Positions 28,157 through 38,600 of a DNA stretch of 64,000 nt are shown piece after piece. The notes beneath the pieces were generated by a model. The model was not told where the DNA came from. It did not search any database and saw nothing but the letters and a program-made list of their open reading frames with translations. Positions within the stretch are counted from its first letter, which is position 1, and every line of letters begins with the position of its first letter. A program made the position numbers and the translations under genes. Source of the stretch: Planctomycetota bacterium (GTDB lineage: Bacteria; Planctomycetota; Planctomycetia; Pirellulales; Pirellulaceae); NCBI GenBank assembly GCA_026692865.1, contig JAPLNI010000058.1, positions 496,938 to 560,937 on the forward strand, given 5' to 3'.

Positions 28157-29491
28157 ATGCTAATGGCCTTCAGAGTTTTAAAAAACGGGTTGCTCTTATT
28201 GCTTTGCTTCCTAGCATACGCGAACAGTTTCGCACATGCTGCGCAGTGGGCGATTCCGCTTGCTGGAAACACCTTTCTGACTTCACCAAATATTGGCAGA
28301 TTGCCCACGGATGGATCGGGTGAACGACAACACTTGCTCGCTTGGAAAGATTCGGACGAGGTTTTTTCGATTTACTTTCATGTCGATCGAGCGGCCGAGA
28401 TCGAGCTCGCAGTGAATGCTCGTGTTCCACAAGGTCACTCGCAATTGGAGTTTATGTTCGATAAGAAAGCGTTCCAGAAAGAAGTTGCTTTCCAAAAAGA
28501 AATGAAAGGAACAGAGTTACGCGAGCACTCGATTGGTCGAATCACTGTAGCGGAAGCTGGCTATTGTCGAATTGATCTGAAGGGTATCAAGAGGACCGGC
28601 GAATTGTTTACAGAGGTCAAGGATTTGATTGTTGCTTCGGAAACAGAGGGCGTCAAAGTTAGCTTTGTAAACAACAATGAGGGAGGCATGTTTTATTGGG
28701 GCCGACGTGGTCCATCGGTTCATCTTCGTTATGAAGTTCCACAAAACCAACAATGCGAATTTGCGTATAGCGAGATTACCGTTCCCGAAGGTTACGATCC
28801 AATTGGTTCTTACTTTATGGCGAACGGTTTCTCGCAAGGTTACTTCGGAATCCAAGTTAACTCGGATAAGGAGCGACGTGTGTTGTTCTCCGTTTGGAGT
28901 CCATTTAAAACAGACAACCCCAAAGATATTCCGCCTGATCAAAAGATTATCGCACTTGGTCACGGTCCCGACGTTCAGATGGGCGAGTTCGGAAACGAAG
29001 GTTCAGGAGGCCAAAGCTACTTGCGATATCCATGGAAAGCGGGCGTTCGATATCGATTCCTTACACAGATTAAACCCGACGGAAAGGGGAACACGATTTA
29101 TGCAGCATGGTTCAGCGAGGCCGACGCCAAACAATGGCGATTGATTGCGAAGTTTCAGCGTCCCTACACGAACACGCACGTCACTGGGTTCCATTCGTTC
29201 CTCGAGAATTTTGATCCGAATCATGGTCATCTCGAACGTTGTGGTCACTATTCCAACCAATGGGTGAGAGGCGTTAACGGAACTTGGTATGAATGTACTT
29301 CGTCGCGTTTCTCGGTTGATCCGACTGGGAGAGACCGTCACCGACTCGATTTCTCTGGAGGATCGGATGGCGACCATTTTTATCTTCGTAATGGTGGCTT
29401 CTTTCATGAGCCCGTAGAGATTGGTGCGAAGTTTCGCCGAGATTCAAACAAACAACAAATGCCCGGGTTCGATATTGAATCATTACCGTAA
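28157..29491 (+). CDS. DUF3472 (with DUF5077-like N-terminus) secreted protein
   Basis: A 444-residue exported protein. I start it at ATG 28157, just before the signal peptide (LKNGLLLLLCFLAYANSFAHA); no strong ribosome site is visible. The N-terminal part (AIPLAGNTFLTSPNIGRLP) resembles DUF5077 and the C-terminal two thirds (GMFYWGRRGPSVHLRY, FGIQVNSDKERRVLFSVWSPF, YEVPQNQQCEFAYSEITV) match DUF3472, a domain seen beside glycan-degrading enzymes. It is divergent from the second sulfatase. The function is unknown, possibly glycan binding or hydrolysis. Confidence 0.85.
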   Translation: MLMAFRVLKNGLLLLLCFLAYANSFAHAAQWAIPLAGNTFLTSPNIGRLPTDGSGERQHLLAWKDSDEVFSIYFHVDRAAEIELAVNARVPQGHSQLEFMFDKKAFQKEVAFQKEMKGTELREHSIGRITVAEAGYCRIDLKGIKRTGELFTEVKDLIVASETEGVKVSFVNNNEGGMFYWGRRGPSVHLRYEVPQNQQCEFAYSEITVPEGYDPIGSYFMANGFSQGYFGIQVNSDKERRVLFSVWSPFKTDNPKDIPPDQKIIALGHGPDVQMGEFGNEGSGGQSYLRYPWKAGVRYRFLTQIKPDGKGNTIYAAWFSEADAKQWRLIAKFQRPYTNTHVTGFHSFLENFDPNHGHLERCGHYSNQWVRGVNGTWYECTSSRFSVDPTGRDRHRLDFSGGSDGDHFYLRNGGFFHEPVEIGAKFRRDSNKQQMPGFDIESLP

Positions 29492-29563
29492 AGGGGAATA
29501 AGAATCGGTCTGTCTCTACCTAAAGATACACTCCGCGGATGGGTTAATTAAAAGGGTATTTTT

Positions 29564-29639
29564 CCTGAGCCGTAGCCTCGGGTGCCGCCTGGGAAATTGT
29601 TGCAAAATCGAAACCCGTGGCTAACGCCATCGGCTCAGG
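29564..29639. repeat. Imperfect 76-bp palindrome, second intergenic repeat type
   Basis: Outer arms CCTGAGCCG (29564-29572) and CGGCTCAGG (29631-29639) are perfectly complementary. Inner segments GTAGCC and GGCTAAC and then CGGGT and ACCCG extend the stem with bulges. The element lies between the DUF3472 and DUF3817 genes, both on the plus strand. Its head also contains GTAGCC, so it may be a diverged REP-like unit. Similar G/C-rich hairpins occur between planctomycete genes. Confidence 0.55.
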
Positions 29640-29703
29640 TCTCGTCAGCCCTTTACACGACACACTACACAGAAACAATCCGCGAAATAAAGTATTTGAA
29701 AAG

Positions 29704-30021
29704 ATGATGCGACTTATTCCTTTTTTACGGGTGGTTGGGATTTTAGAAGGCTTGTCCTTTTTGATTTTGCTTGGGATAGCAATGCCGTTGAAGTACTTCG
29801 CGAATTCGCCACATGCGGTAGCCGTCGTTGGTGGTGTTCACGGGGGCCTTTTTATCCTCTACGTCGCGTTAGCTCTACTTGCAACGCTTGCCTTTCGTTG
29901 GCCGCTTTGGAGATTGGGGCAAGCAATCGTGGCGTCGCTTGTCCCAGCAGGTACTTTTTGGTTTGATCGAAAACTTAAAGACTTGCAGATAGATGCTTCT
30001 CAAAAGTCAGAGCATTCTTGA
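29704..30021 (+). CDS. DUF3817 integral membrane protein
   Basis: A 105-residue protein with three predicted membrane helices: FLRVVGILEGLSFLILLGIA, AVVGGVHGGLFILYVALALL and AIVASLVPAGTFWFDRKL. GILEGLSFL, AMPLKY and VGGVHGGLFILY are the conserved blocks of the small DUF3817 family, which has no known function. I start it at ATG 29704 (or the adjacent ATG 29707); an upstream extension to 29617 would be encoded by the palindromic repeat and is not conserved. Confidence 0.85.
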   Translation: MMRLIPFLRVVGILEGLSFLILLGIAMPLKYFANSPHAVAVVGGVHGGLFILYVALALLATLAFRWPLWRLGQAIVASLVPAGTFWFDRKLKDLQIDASQKSEHS

Positions 30022-30131
30022 TTGGCTCGGTATTTGATCGCTTTGATTTGAATGGGACAAGTTGAGAGCATTGTGGGACTAAAGGGCGCACGACATCCGC
30101 GTGTGGGTGATGATGAAGAAAGAATTGTATT

Positions 30132-31394
30132 TCAATTTAAGCTTGTAGTCCGGAAGGTTGTAGGCTTGGCTGCAAGTTCTTCGATCGCAATTGCTGAACG
30201 AGTCAATCCATCACGACTTTGGAGTCGCACTGAGTAGTCTTCGCACTTGGCGATTATCGATGGGTTGGTAAGGAGGCTAGACAAAGCTGTTTTAAGCTTT
30301 CGGGAATTCAGCTTACTCATCGGGATTGTTTCGCTGATACCAAATGTTTTCGCTCGGTGTGCGTTGTCGAACTGGTCGTGTGCGAGCGGTGTTAAAAGTT
30401 GGGGGATGCCTGCAAGGATTGCTTGAGAGGTCGACCCAATCCCACCATGGTGAACGAATGCTGCGGAGCGTGGCAGCAGTTGATCTAACGGAACGTACGA
30501 AAAATGAACGATTCCAGGAGGAAGCGATTTCGGAATGTGCTCAGCGAATTCCGAGAGCAAGATCGCTCTTCGATTAAGTGCAACACAAGCTTTTACGGCA
30601 GCTTGAAAGAAAGCTCTTCCATGGATATTTCCTGAGCCAGGTGTGAACACGATAGGTGCGTCACCTGATGCGAGAAACGACTCTACTTCCCAATCGAGTC
30701 TTTGATCCGATCGATTGTTCCAAAGCGGAAAATCAGTCTGAATCAAATTGCGAGGCCAATCGCTCTGCGGCTTTGCATACCACTGAGGAAACATACACAA
30801 AACACCAAACGGTGAATTCCACCATCGCATCGTATTGCGAATTGGAGGTAAGTTATGGTCGCTCCGCCAACGATTCATGAACGGGCAAACGACTGGATCA
30901 ATAGCAAATTTTTCTCCGGACCATAGCAACAACCGATTGAACCATCGCGGACCGTTGATTCCAAGGAGTGCCGGTGGATCGATATCGCTCCACAATACGG
31001 CGGGTTGAAGATGGAGCGTCACCACCGGAATGTTCAGAACATCTTGAGCCATCAGCGCGCCCAGTCCCAAGCAATTGGTGATACCGATAATAGGTCCGGA
31101 AGCAGAAAGCCTTTTGTGAATTTCGTATTGGCGAGGAAGGACTGCTTTTAACGAGTCAAACAAATGAGGAAACGCTTTTCGCGGATTCCAAAGATCTGGA
31201 TTTGAAACACATTGGATAAACTCTTCTTCGTCACCCAGTGATTCAAACGGCAACGAGTTGTCTCTCACGACATCTTGATAATGACCGTTTGTTGCGAAGA
31301 TTATATCGTGGCCTCGATCTCGCAATTGAATCGCAAGCCCAAGCATCGGAAAAACATCCCCAGAGCTGCCAAAGGTCGAACAGATAAATCTCAT
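30132..31394 (-). CDS. GT1-type glycosyltransferase
   Basis: A 420-residue nucleotide-sugar glycosyltransferase of the UGT/MGT (GT1, GT28-like) fold. The N-terminal acceptor domain starts MRFICSTFGSSGDVFPMLGL. The C-terminal donor domain contains AFVHHGGIGSTSQAILAG and PQLLTPLAHDQFDNA, the donor-sugar signature. It is probably cytosolic or membrane-associated and modifies a lipid or small molecule. Neighbours give no pathway context, so the acceptor is unknown. Confidence 0.9.
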   Translation of the reverse strand: MRFICSTFGSSGDVFPMLGLAIQLRDRGHDIIFATNGHYQDVVRDNSLPFESLGDEEEFIQCVSNPDLWNPRKAFPHLFDSLKAVLPRQYEIHKRLSASGPIIGITNCLGLGALMAQDVLNIPVVTLHLQPAVLWSDIDPPALLGINGPRWFNRLLLWSGEKFAIDPVVCPFMNRWRSDHNLPPIRNTMRWWNSPFGVLCMFPQWYAKPQSDWPRNLIQTDFPLWNNRSDQRLDWEVESFLASGDAPIVFTPGSGNIHGRAFFQAAVKACVALNRRAILLSEFAEHIPKSLPPGIVHFSYVPLDQLLPRSAAFVHHGGIGSTSQAILAGIPQLLTPLAHDQFDNAHRAKTFGISETIPMSKLNSRKLKTALSSLLTNPSIIAKCEDYSVRLQSRDGLTRSAIAIEELAAKPTTFRTTSLN

Positions 31395-31705
31395 TCCAAA
31401 TTACTCACAGGTTTGGGGCTTCGATCCGATGCCGATGAATCCAATTTGAAACAAATCATGATGCGAATGAGGCGTTCTGGCTACATCATTCGTTTGTTGC
31501 GGAAGAGTATTCTTCCCGCATTGTAGCATTGGTGTTTGCCGCAATGCCTTTGCTTACAATGGCTTACGGATGGCTTTTGAGTCGAGTTTTAGGTGTTTTG
31601 GGGCCTTTTTCGGCGTGAATTGGTCTTTGACTTGCACTTCGAGGATTGGTCTACGAGATATGCGAATCTCTGGTTGGTTTCAATCTGTAGGAATAGGTGG
31701 TTTTG
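31395..31705. other. Divergent intergenic region
   Basis: A 311-bp gap between the divergent glycosyltransferase and the 31706 gene. It should hold both promoters. AGGTGG at 31695-31700 is the likely ribosome site for the 31706 start. I see no repeat or small gene in it. Confidence 0.4.
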
Positions 31706-32614
31706 ATGCACGCTCGTTGGTTAGTTGATATCGCCATGCTTTACGTTCGCCAGTGGCCTGACGTATTAGCGACTCGGAACGGGTTTGCGTCTGCGGCGAC
31801 ACATGCGTATTGGGCTCGGTCACGACAGCGGTTCGAGTACTGGCAAGAAAGTCTATCGCTTCATCGCTCTCAGATCGACACGGTGGGTGCCAGTAAGCGT
31901 GTGGAGCTCTGGCAGGCGATACGTCCGACATTAGAAGAGATTTTTTTGTCGGACATGTTGACGCGAATTCTTGCTACGACGACACGCACCCTGGAGCGGC
32001 TGGACATTGATGACGATGCGGGTCCCATCGCTCATAGCGTATTTACCGGACATGAGGACATACGAAACCGCTGTTTGCGTTTAATGATGTTGCCGGGTTT
32101 GCCAGTGGATCAGGCTGTCGAGTTGAATCGAATTCGTCATTCACTTGAACATTGGACGGATCGCTTTCTAGCAAGCCTTGCGACGACAACGGAATTAGCC
32201 TCTGAAAAAACTGAAACAATTACCGAGGCGACGAAGTATTCGTTTCGCCCTGAAGTTGTAAGCGAATTCATCGAAGAAAAGCGTGAGAGCGAAGTTTTTC
32301 AGCTCCGTGGTGAACCCTCGCCGATGGTGGTTGATTCGACCGAGGAGTCGATGCACTTGAAATCCGAATCGACGCAGGCTCTCGAGATTCGGATATTATC
32401 GACGAGTTGTGAACGATGGATTGCAAAGCACTGTCGATCGCTTTCGTCCAATCCAAACGATAATCGCCTGATTGGTGAAGCGGCTCTTGCGATGGTTCGC
32501 CCGGATCGAATCAGTGAGTGGTCGCCTCTGGTAAGTTGCTCAGCAGCGCGAATCGCTTCACTATTAGATCAAACCGATCAATGGGTTAAACAGTTGCTTG
32601 CACCTTCGCGATGA
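31706..32614 (+). CDS. Conserved hypothetical protein
   Basis: A 302-residue protein without a signal peptide or membrane helix. ATG 31706 is preferred over GTG 31697 because AGGTGG lies 5 nt upstream. The sequence is largely alpha-helical: HARWLVDIAMLYVRQWPDV at the start, then RVELWQAIRPTLEEIFLSDMLTRIL, and a C-terminal WIAKHCRSLSSNPNDNRLIGEAALAMVRPDRISEW. The middle (about residues 180-230) is charged and probably a disordered linker between two helical parts. I do not recognise the family; similar hypotheticals occur in planctomycetes. It converges with the small lipoprotein gene at 32804. Confidence 0.75.
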   Translation: MHARWLVDIAMLYVRQWPDVLATRNGFASAATHAYWARSRQRFEYWQESLSLHRSQIDTVGASKRVELWQAIRPTLEEIFLSDMLTRILATTTRTLERLDIDDDAGPIAHSVFTGHEDIRNRCLRLMMLPGLPVDQAVELNRIRHSLEHWTDRFLASLATTTELASEKTETITEATKYSFRPEVVSEFIEEKRESEVFQLRGEPSPMVVDSTEESMHLKSESTQALEIRILSTSCERWIAKHCRSLSSNPNDNRLIGEAALAMVRPDRISEWSPLVSCSAARIASLLDQTDQWVKQLLAPSR

Positions 32615-32730
32615 TCACGATTTTGATCGTCCAATATCGGTGATAGCGAGTTACATTTGCTTGAATGATGAAACGTTTAATAACGAGACTCAACTTATCG
32701 GCCGCTTGCCGTGTTTGACCGACTAACTCT

Positions 32731-32773
32731 CCGCTGGCGCAGGCACGTCCATTGTCGCGGCTAGCGCCAGCGG
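32731..32773. terminator. G/C-rich hairpin between convergent genes
   Basis: Perfect 10-bp arms (CCGCTGGCGC at 32731-32740, complement at 32764-32773) flank a 23-nt loop. It lies between two convergent genes, so it may end transcription in both directions, but lacks a T run. It resembles the G/C-rich palindromes dispersed between planctomycete genes. Confidence 0.5.
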
Positions 32774-32803
32774 CTTAATTCATGCGACTTACATTTATCG
32801 ACT

Positions 32804-33100
32804 TTATCCGTCCCAAGCTGATCTTGGTCTTGCTGTGAGTTCGTTACGCTGAGCCTCTGGGAGTGGATTGGCGAACTCGCGTGGTCTGCCTCCAACAACT
32901 GGAGGGCCAATATCGTTCAACGGGAATGGATCAAAAGTGACCGCACGATTCTTTTGTCGCTCGATCGATCCTTGCCCGTAAGGTCCGCCGCCCCATCGTG
33001 ACGTGCCCGCAGAAGAGCCTTTGCAACCGACAAAAATGGGAAGCATGCTCATTTGGGCAAGGCCGACAATAAGTAGACCGGTTATAAATCGCCGTTCCAT
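32804..33100 (-). CDS. Small lipoprotein, hypothetical
   Basis: A 98-residue predicted lipoprotein starting at ATG 33100 (MERRFITGLLIVGLAQMSML); the frame is open 16 codons upstream without signal character. The hydrophobic stretch ends in IFVGCKGS, a plausible lipobox. The mature part is short, Gly/Pro-rich and without recognisable domain (WGGGPYGQGSIER, FDPFPLNDIGPP). No function is visible. Confidence 0.7.
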   Translation of the reverse strand: MERRFITGLLIVGLAQMSMLPIFVGCKGSSAGTSRWGGGPYGQGSIERQKNRAVTFDPFPLNDIGPPVVGGRPREFANPLPEAQRNELTARPRSAWDG

Positions 33101-33805
33101 GGCAATGCAATCCTTGCTGAGACATTTTAAAATTCGTAGTCGATGCATGTACCGGCTACCTAAATCAGCGACGACACGTTAAAGACTAATCCGTACGAAC
33201 TTAGGAGATATTCCCCTGCGGTCGCTAGATGACTTCCAAAATCTCGACGCCTTTACGCACTCGAAAGGCCTATCGCGTTTTCGCTAGCGAAATCTTCGGG
33301 ATTCTTGAAAAGGTGGTTTTGTATAGTCGTTTATGAAGCGGCGTTATGAACTCGCCGTGAGTTTCGGATTCATTGTGGGGTTTGGACAAGTAGCTTCTGG
33401 ACATTCCCATTGGACATGCCTAGCATGACTCCGGAACGCTCAATGCGCGGTGCGACTTTAGTAAAAGTCACGTCGATTCATTATCTTGCAGGATGCAAAC
33501 GGAATTGGAATTTGCTGACCGTGCCAACAATGTATTTCGGAAGACCAATTAATCGGCGCGTCCGTCATCGCTGGAATCAATGCGAATGATAGATCGAAAG
33601 ATTCCGGTTCTTCCGGTGAATTGTTGGCGGGCATTTCTTTGACCGAGCAAATTGTGTGACGTATATTCCCTTCGAGCCAAACTCTAGGCGACTTCGGATC
33701 GTCTTGCAGACAGGGTTGCTCGATTGCGGATTCTGGTAGTTCTTGAATTGCTCCATCATTTCAAGGCTCCACTACATCCCTCCTGCCAACGTGGAACGAC
33801 TGTTT
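33101..33805. other. Long intergenic region without clear gene
   Basis: About 700 bp between divergent genes. It holds only short reading frames (for example 33577-33759 on the minus strand) without ribosome sites or recognisable sequence. It should include the promoters of the lipoprotein and S41 protease. I see no repeat of the families found elsewhere in the window. Confidence 0.4.
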
Positions 33806-35530
33806 ATGCCTAGAGAGCTCCAACGACTACTTGCTATCCTCGGGATGCTCGCTGCCTTTGCAGTAGTGCGAAGCCCGAGTTCTTCGTTTGGGCAAGATAA
33901 AGGACTAAGCACCTCTAGCTTTGCAGAGTTAATGGAGCAGGGGATTAACTTTGAGAAGGATCACCGCTGGCAAGAGTCAATCCAACACTATGAGAAGGTT
34001 CAACGTAAGTTTCCGCAATACCAAGATGTACAAAGACGGCTTCAAATCGTCCGAATCCATTTTGATGTGACTCGTCGATATTCCGATAAATCCTTTGTGA
34101 TGACTCTTGACCAATCGCAGCCAGTAGCAGCCTTGGATCTGTTAGGCGAGATTCTTAATAAACTACAAGCTTACTATGTCGAATCTATCGACTTCTCGCG
34201 ACTACTCCGAAACGGCACAGCCTTCCTAGAAGTTGCACTCACCGAGAAGGAATTCCTTGCTACTAACGTAAGTCCTTCGGTTAGCACTGAAGCCATCGAG
34301 CACTTCCGACTGAATATTCACAAAGCTGTTCTGGATCAGCCGATCACGAATGTCGCTCAAGCCAAAGCGATGGTAAGCCACGTTGCATCTCTCGCACGCG
34401 ATCAAATCGGGATTCCACCCACAGCGGTAATCTACGAGTATATTTCCGGGTTTGTGGGCCTGCTTGATCCATATTCTGCCTATCTCACAGCGGGCGAGTA
34501 TCAAGAGATTATGGGACAGATCGAAGGCAACTTGATCGGTCTGGGGGTTGAACTGTGGGCAGAAGGTAACGAATTGAGAATCGTCGAAGTCTTTAAAGAA
34601 GGTCCTGCTTTCGAATCGGGCCTTTGCAAAGGCGATCAGCTTGTCGAAATTGGCGGTACACGAGTTGATGAAGTAGGCGCAAAACGCGCTGCGGATTTGC
34701 TTCGCGGTGCTGAGAACTCAGTTGTTAGAATTGTCTATCGCAGAGATACAAGTTCAACTCAAACAATTGATGTTCGTCGCCGTCGAGTCGATGTTCCAAG
34801 TGTAAGCGTTGCGTGTATGGTTGATCCTCAAGTGGGAACCGGCTACATCCGTATCTCGAACTTTCAAAAGACGACCCCGAAGGAAGTTGATAACTCGCTG
34901 CGACAACTTTATAGCCAAGGCTTACGAAATCTGATTATTGACTTGCGAAGAAATCCCGGTGGTCTATTGGATGCATCGGTTGAGATCGCTGACATGTTCA
35001 TTGGAAGCGGAATCATCGTGACGACTCGAGGCAGAAATGGTCAAGAGAATCACAATTATTCAGCTCAAATGCCAGGCACCTGGGATGTCCCTATGGTTGT
35101 GATGATCGATGAAGATAGTGCCAGTGCGAGCGAAATCTTCGCTGGTGCGATTCGCGATCAAGGTCGTGGGCTTATTGTTGGTCGCAACTCTTACGGAAAA
35201 GGGAGCGTGCAAGGTGTTTTTCACAACGATCAAGGCAACGGCGGAATGAGGTTGACTGTTTCGAAGTTCTTCTCGCCTAGCGGAACTGCAATCAGCGACC
35301 GAGGAATCCAGCCAAACATGGTTTTTGATCTTCCTCCCGCAGTAGCGCAACGCTCTGCCGCGAAGATTCCAGTCAGTCTCGATCCCGCACGCGATGGGAA
35401 AACGGCTGAGCTTCAAACGAATGCAAGTGTATCGGACACTAGTACTCCCGAGTGGAACCAGGATATCGAAGTCCTACGGGCTATCGAAGCAGTCCGAACG
35501 GAGTTGCCTAAGCTAGCTCGCCGTCGATAA
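33806..35530 (+). CDS. S41 family C-terminal processing protease
   Basis: A 574-residue periplasmic serine protease of the CtpA/Prc family. I start it at ATG 33806, before a signal-like helix (LLAILGMLAAFAVV); the frame is open 21 codons upstream. Residues about 30-110 hold a TPR-like segment (GINFEKDHRWQESIQHYEKV). A PDZ domain follows (LGVELWAEGNELRIVEVFK, GLCKGDQLVEIGG). The catalytic pair is Ser440 in SASASEIFAG and Lys465 in SYGKGSVQ, spaced 25 residues as in Prc. Its likely role is processing or quality control of exported proteins. The TPR addition is less usual. Confidence 0.92.
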   Translation: MPRELQRLLAILGMLAAFAVVRSPSSSFGQDKGLSTSSFAELMEQGINFEKDHRWQESIQHYEKVQRKFPQYQDVQRRLQIVRIHFDVTRRYSDKSFVMTLDQSQPVAALDLLGEILNKLQAYYVESIDFSRLLRNGTAFLEVALTEKEFLATNVSPSVSTEAIEHFRLNIHKAVLDQPITNVAQAKAMVSHVASLARDQIGIPPTAVIYEYISGFVGLLDPYSAYLTAGEYQEIMGQIEGNLIGLGVELWAEGNELRIVEVFKEGPAFESGLCKGDQLVEIGGTRVDEVGAKRAADLLRGAENSVVRIVYRRDTSSTQTIDVRRRRVDVPSVSVACMVDPQVGTGYIRISNFQKTTPKEVDNSLRQLYSQGLRNLIIDLRRNPGGLLDASVEIADMFIGSGIIVTTRGRNGQENHNYSAQMPGTWDVPMVVMIDEDSASASEIFAGAIRDQGRGLIVGRNSYGKGSVQGVFHNDQGNGGMRLTVSKFFSPSGTAISDRGIQPNMVFDLPPAVAQRSAAKIPVSLDPARDGKTAELQTNASVSDTSTPEWNQDIEVLRAIEAVRTELPKLARRR

Positions 35531-35621
35531 TCCTAGCGACAGATTGTCTGCGTGACAAAATACCGAACGCAACTCGTCTGTGAGTTCCAAAGCGTTTGAG
35601 TAAGACCATCGCATTTGTTTC

Positions 35622-38600
35622 TCAATTCGCATTCGGGTCTTTGGTAACGCGAGTCGTTATCATTCCAAAGAGCGACTCTGGTAATGATTTCACGTTGATG
35701 TCGCGCTGTGGGAATCCAAAGATGATTCCTGCTTTATTGAACTCGCGGTGAATTGCCGAGTGGATATCATGATTCGTTGGAAGTCGCTTATCAAGACTGT
35801 CAACGAAGAAGCGAACGTTCACCAGTAGCGTGCTGTCTTGAAAACCTTCCACGTGCGATGTTGGGGGTGGATCACTGAGGACGTTCGGATGTTCGGTGCA
35901 GATCTTGTGGATCAATCGACACGCAAGATCGGTATCCGATCCATAAGCGAGCCCAATCTTCACCATCATTCGCGTCGTTGAATCTGAGAGCGTCCAATTC
36001 AAAAGTCGACCAGTAATCAAATCTTTATTGGGAATGATCAATTCTTGCTTTTCAAAATTGGTGATTGTAGTGGCTCTTACGCGGATCTTGGAAACAGTCC
36101 CGCTGGTGTCGCCAACAGTGATGATGTCACCAACGCGAATTGGTTGTTCGAAAAGCAGAATAAGCCCCGAAATAAAGTTTGCGAAAATTTCTTGAAGACC
36201 AAATCCCAAACCCACACCAAGCGCTGCAACAAGCCATTGGACGTTGGTCCATCGAACACCCAGGTAGTAGAAAGCAAAAGCAATTCCGACGAATACAATG
36301 ACGTATCGCGACAGGCTTGAGATTGCATACCTCACCGAATTCTCGATCGGCAAATACTGAAGCAATGCGATTTCGAGGAGCCCCGGTAGGTTTCTTGCCG
36401 CAACAAACATTAAAACCACAATTGGGATTGAAAGGATAATGTTCCCAAGAGTAATTGGTATCTTGAGTCCTGGTGCATCCCCATCAACTTGCCACAGTTC
36501 AATCGAATCTAACATATTGACCGCGGGTAAGACCCCAGACCAAATATAGAAGACGGCAATCAAGGCTGTCACGACGATCAGGCTTGTTCCAAGGCGGATG
36601 GTCTGCGCGTTTATTTCTGCCAAATCTACTTGATTGTGGATGGTGTTCCAATCGGTTCCCGAGGTCTCAGGGCCTGTGCTGCCAGTATCCGTAAACAGCG
36701 AGTTGGGCGATGTCGGGTTTACCACTGCCTCGCGTTGCTGCTGCGCCTGTTGCAATCGCAATCGAGCTTGATTAGCCATGATTTTGCGACGACTCAGCAG
36801 CAGCCAACGTTGCATGATCTGGTTCAGTATCAGAAGTCCGACCAAGGTGATGATGGTCGTGTACCAATGCATAGAAAGCCGCACTGCGGTGTAGTGATAT
36901 CCCATCAACGAATTAAAGCAAAGCAAAACCGGACCGCAGCATAGTCCGAAATACCATACGTATCGCAATCGATCAGCCCAACCCCCTTCATGGTTTTTTA
37001 TGTACTGTCTAAAAACACCTTTGGTTGGGCGGAATACAATCACGAGGAATACGCACGTAAGGATTAATACAAAGGCGAAAGCAAGTCGCCCAAGTGAGTT
37101 CTCGAACTTCTCATCTCCCGAGCTGAATAGAACAGCGACAACCGCCGTTGCAGGAACACCCAAATCGATGAGCCATCGAAGGTTGCTTCTTACAAGGGCG
37201 GTTACGTTGTTTGAAATCTCGAAATGCTTCTCCGCTAATCCGCCGGGTCTACAAATCTGGCGAATCAACTCGAGAGGGAAAAAGTATCTCGCTGCTACTA
37301 ATAGGCCCATTCCAACTGCGGTTGAAAATGTTGTTGGATTCGAAGCACCAACCAGTCTAGATCCAAGGTAAGCAAGTAATAAAACCCATGGTGACGAAAG
37401 AATAACAGTCAATCCGATTGTCTTCGCAGTGGGTGAAAATTCTGTGTTGGTCGACCTTGCTGCTCGTTCGCCTAAAGAAGAGATTAGTCGTCTAATCTTT
37501 GCGTTTTGAAAGACGAGAACACTAAACAGGATTAGGATGATTGGAGCTTCCCATGGTCTTTGACGAAGCTCGGTCATCAACTGTTGAAATGCATCGCTCC
37601 ATTGTTTGACATCGAATAACCATTTCAGGGCAGGCCATAATTGACGCGTATCAGATCGACTGAATGGTGACGCTGATCGAATCCATAGAATGTGTTGATC
37701 AATAAAATTGCGGTAGTTTCCGACTAGGTTTAACGTTTCTTGCCGAATTTCGGAGAGCTCAAAAAGATTGTCGGAAAAGCTAGCGGCATCGATGGAAAAG
37801 TTACTCACTAGCTCACGTTCAGCGGCCAATAGGCGATCAGCTTTTTGGACGAGAGTCGGCGATAGATTTAGCTTTGCATCTCGGTCAATCGCGTCTGTTC
37901 TAGCAATGAATGCATCTTCATCCAGCAAATCTGCAGGGATTGCGTTGAGTGAAGGATCCTCGAGTTGCGTGGTGGAGTTTTGGTTCTTCCAATCCTCTAG
38001 TTCAATGATGAGTGTCTCGGTCTGTTGAATGCGGGTGAGATTCTGATCGAGTTGGGTGTTAAGCTTTGCCTCGTCGGGAAGTTCACTACGGTGACGTCGC
38101 AGAAGCAACCCGTTCCAGTTATTGATGGTCATGAATCCGGATCGGTTCTTCGCGAGACTTCGGTTCTGCATAATGCTGAATCGTTCTTGCCAGAATCGTT
38201 GTTTTGATTTCGCTTGCTCGATTTCAAGCTGGATGGCAGTGTTCTTCTTTGCTAATTCCAACCACGCATCAGCACGCGAGACCAATCGATCAGCTAGCCA
38301 CTTAATTTCCGGAGGTGCTTCTTCAGCGAGTGCTAGAACTTTGTCGCGTTCCTCTTCAATTTTTGTCTCCCGACGCTTGTTGAGCTCTTCATTGAGTTCC
38401 TTTATTCGAAGCTGAAAATATCTTTCATCTGTCGTATAGATTTCTTTTCTTAGAGGTAGCAATTCAGCTTCCGCTTCAGTCGTTCTGGCTTCTTGCTCCA
38501 GTCTCTTTAATCGCTCCGAAGCAGCTGCGACCTTAGCTCGCCCTAGCAACGCTAAGGCTTCACTCACTACAGGTTCTGTCGATTCGGAGGCGGGAAGAGC

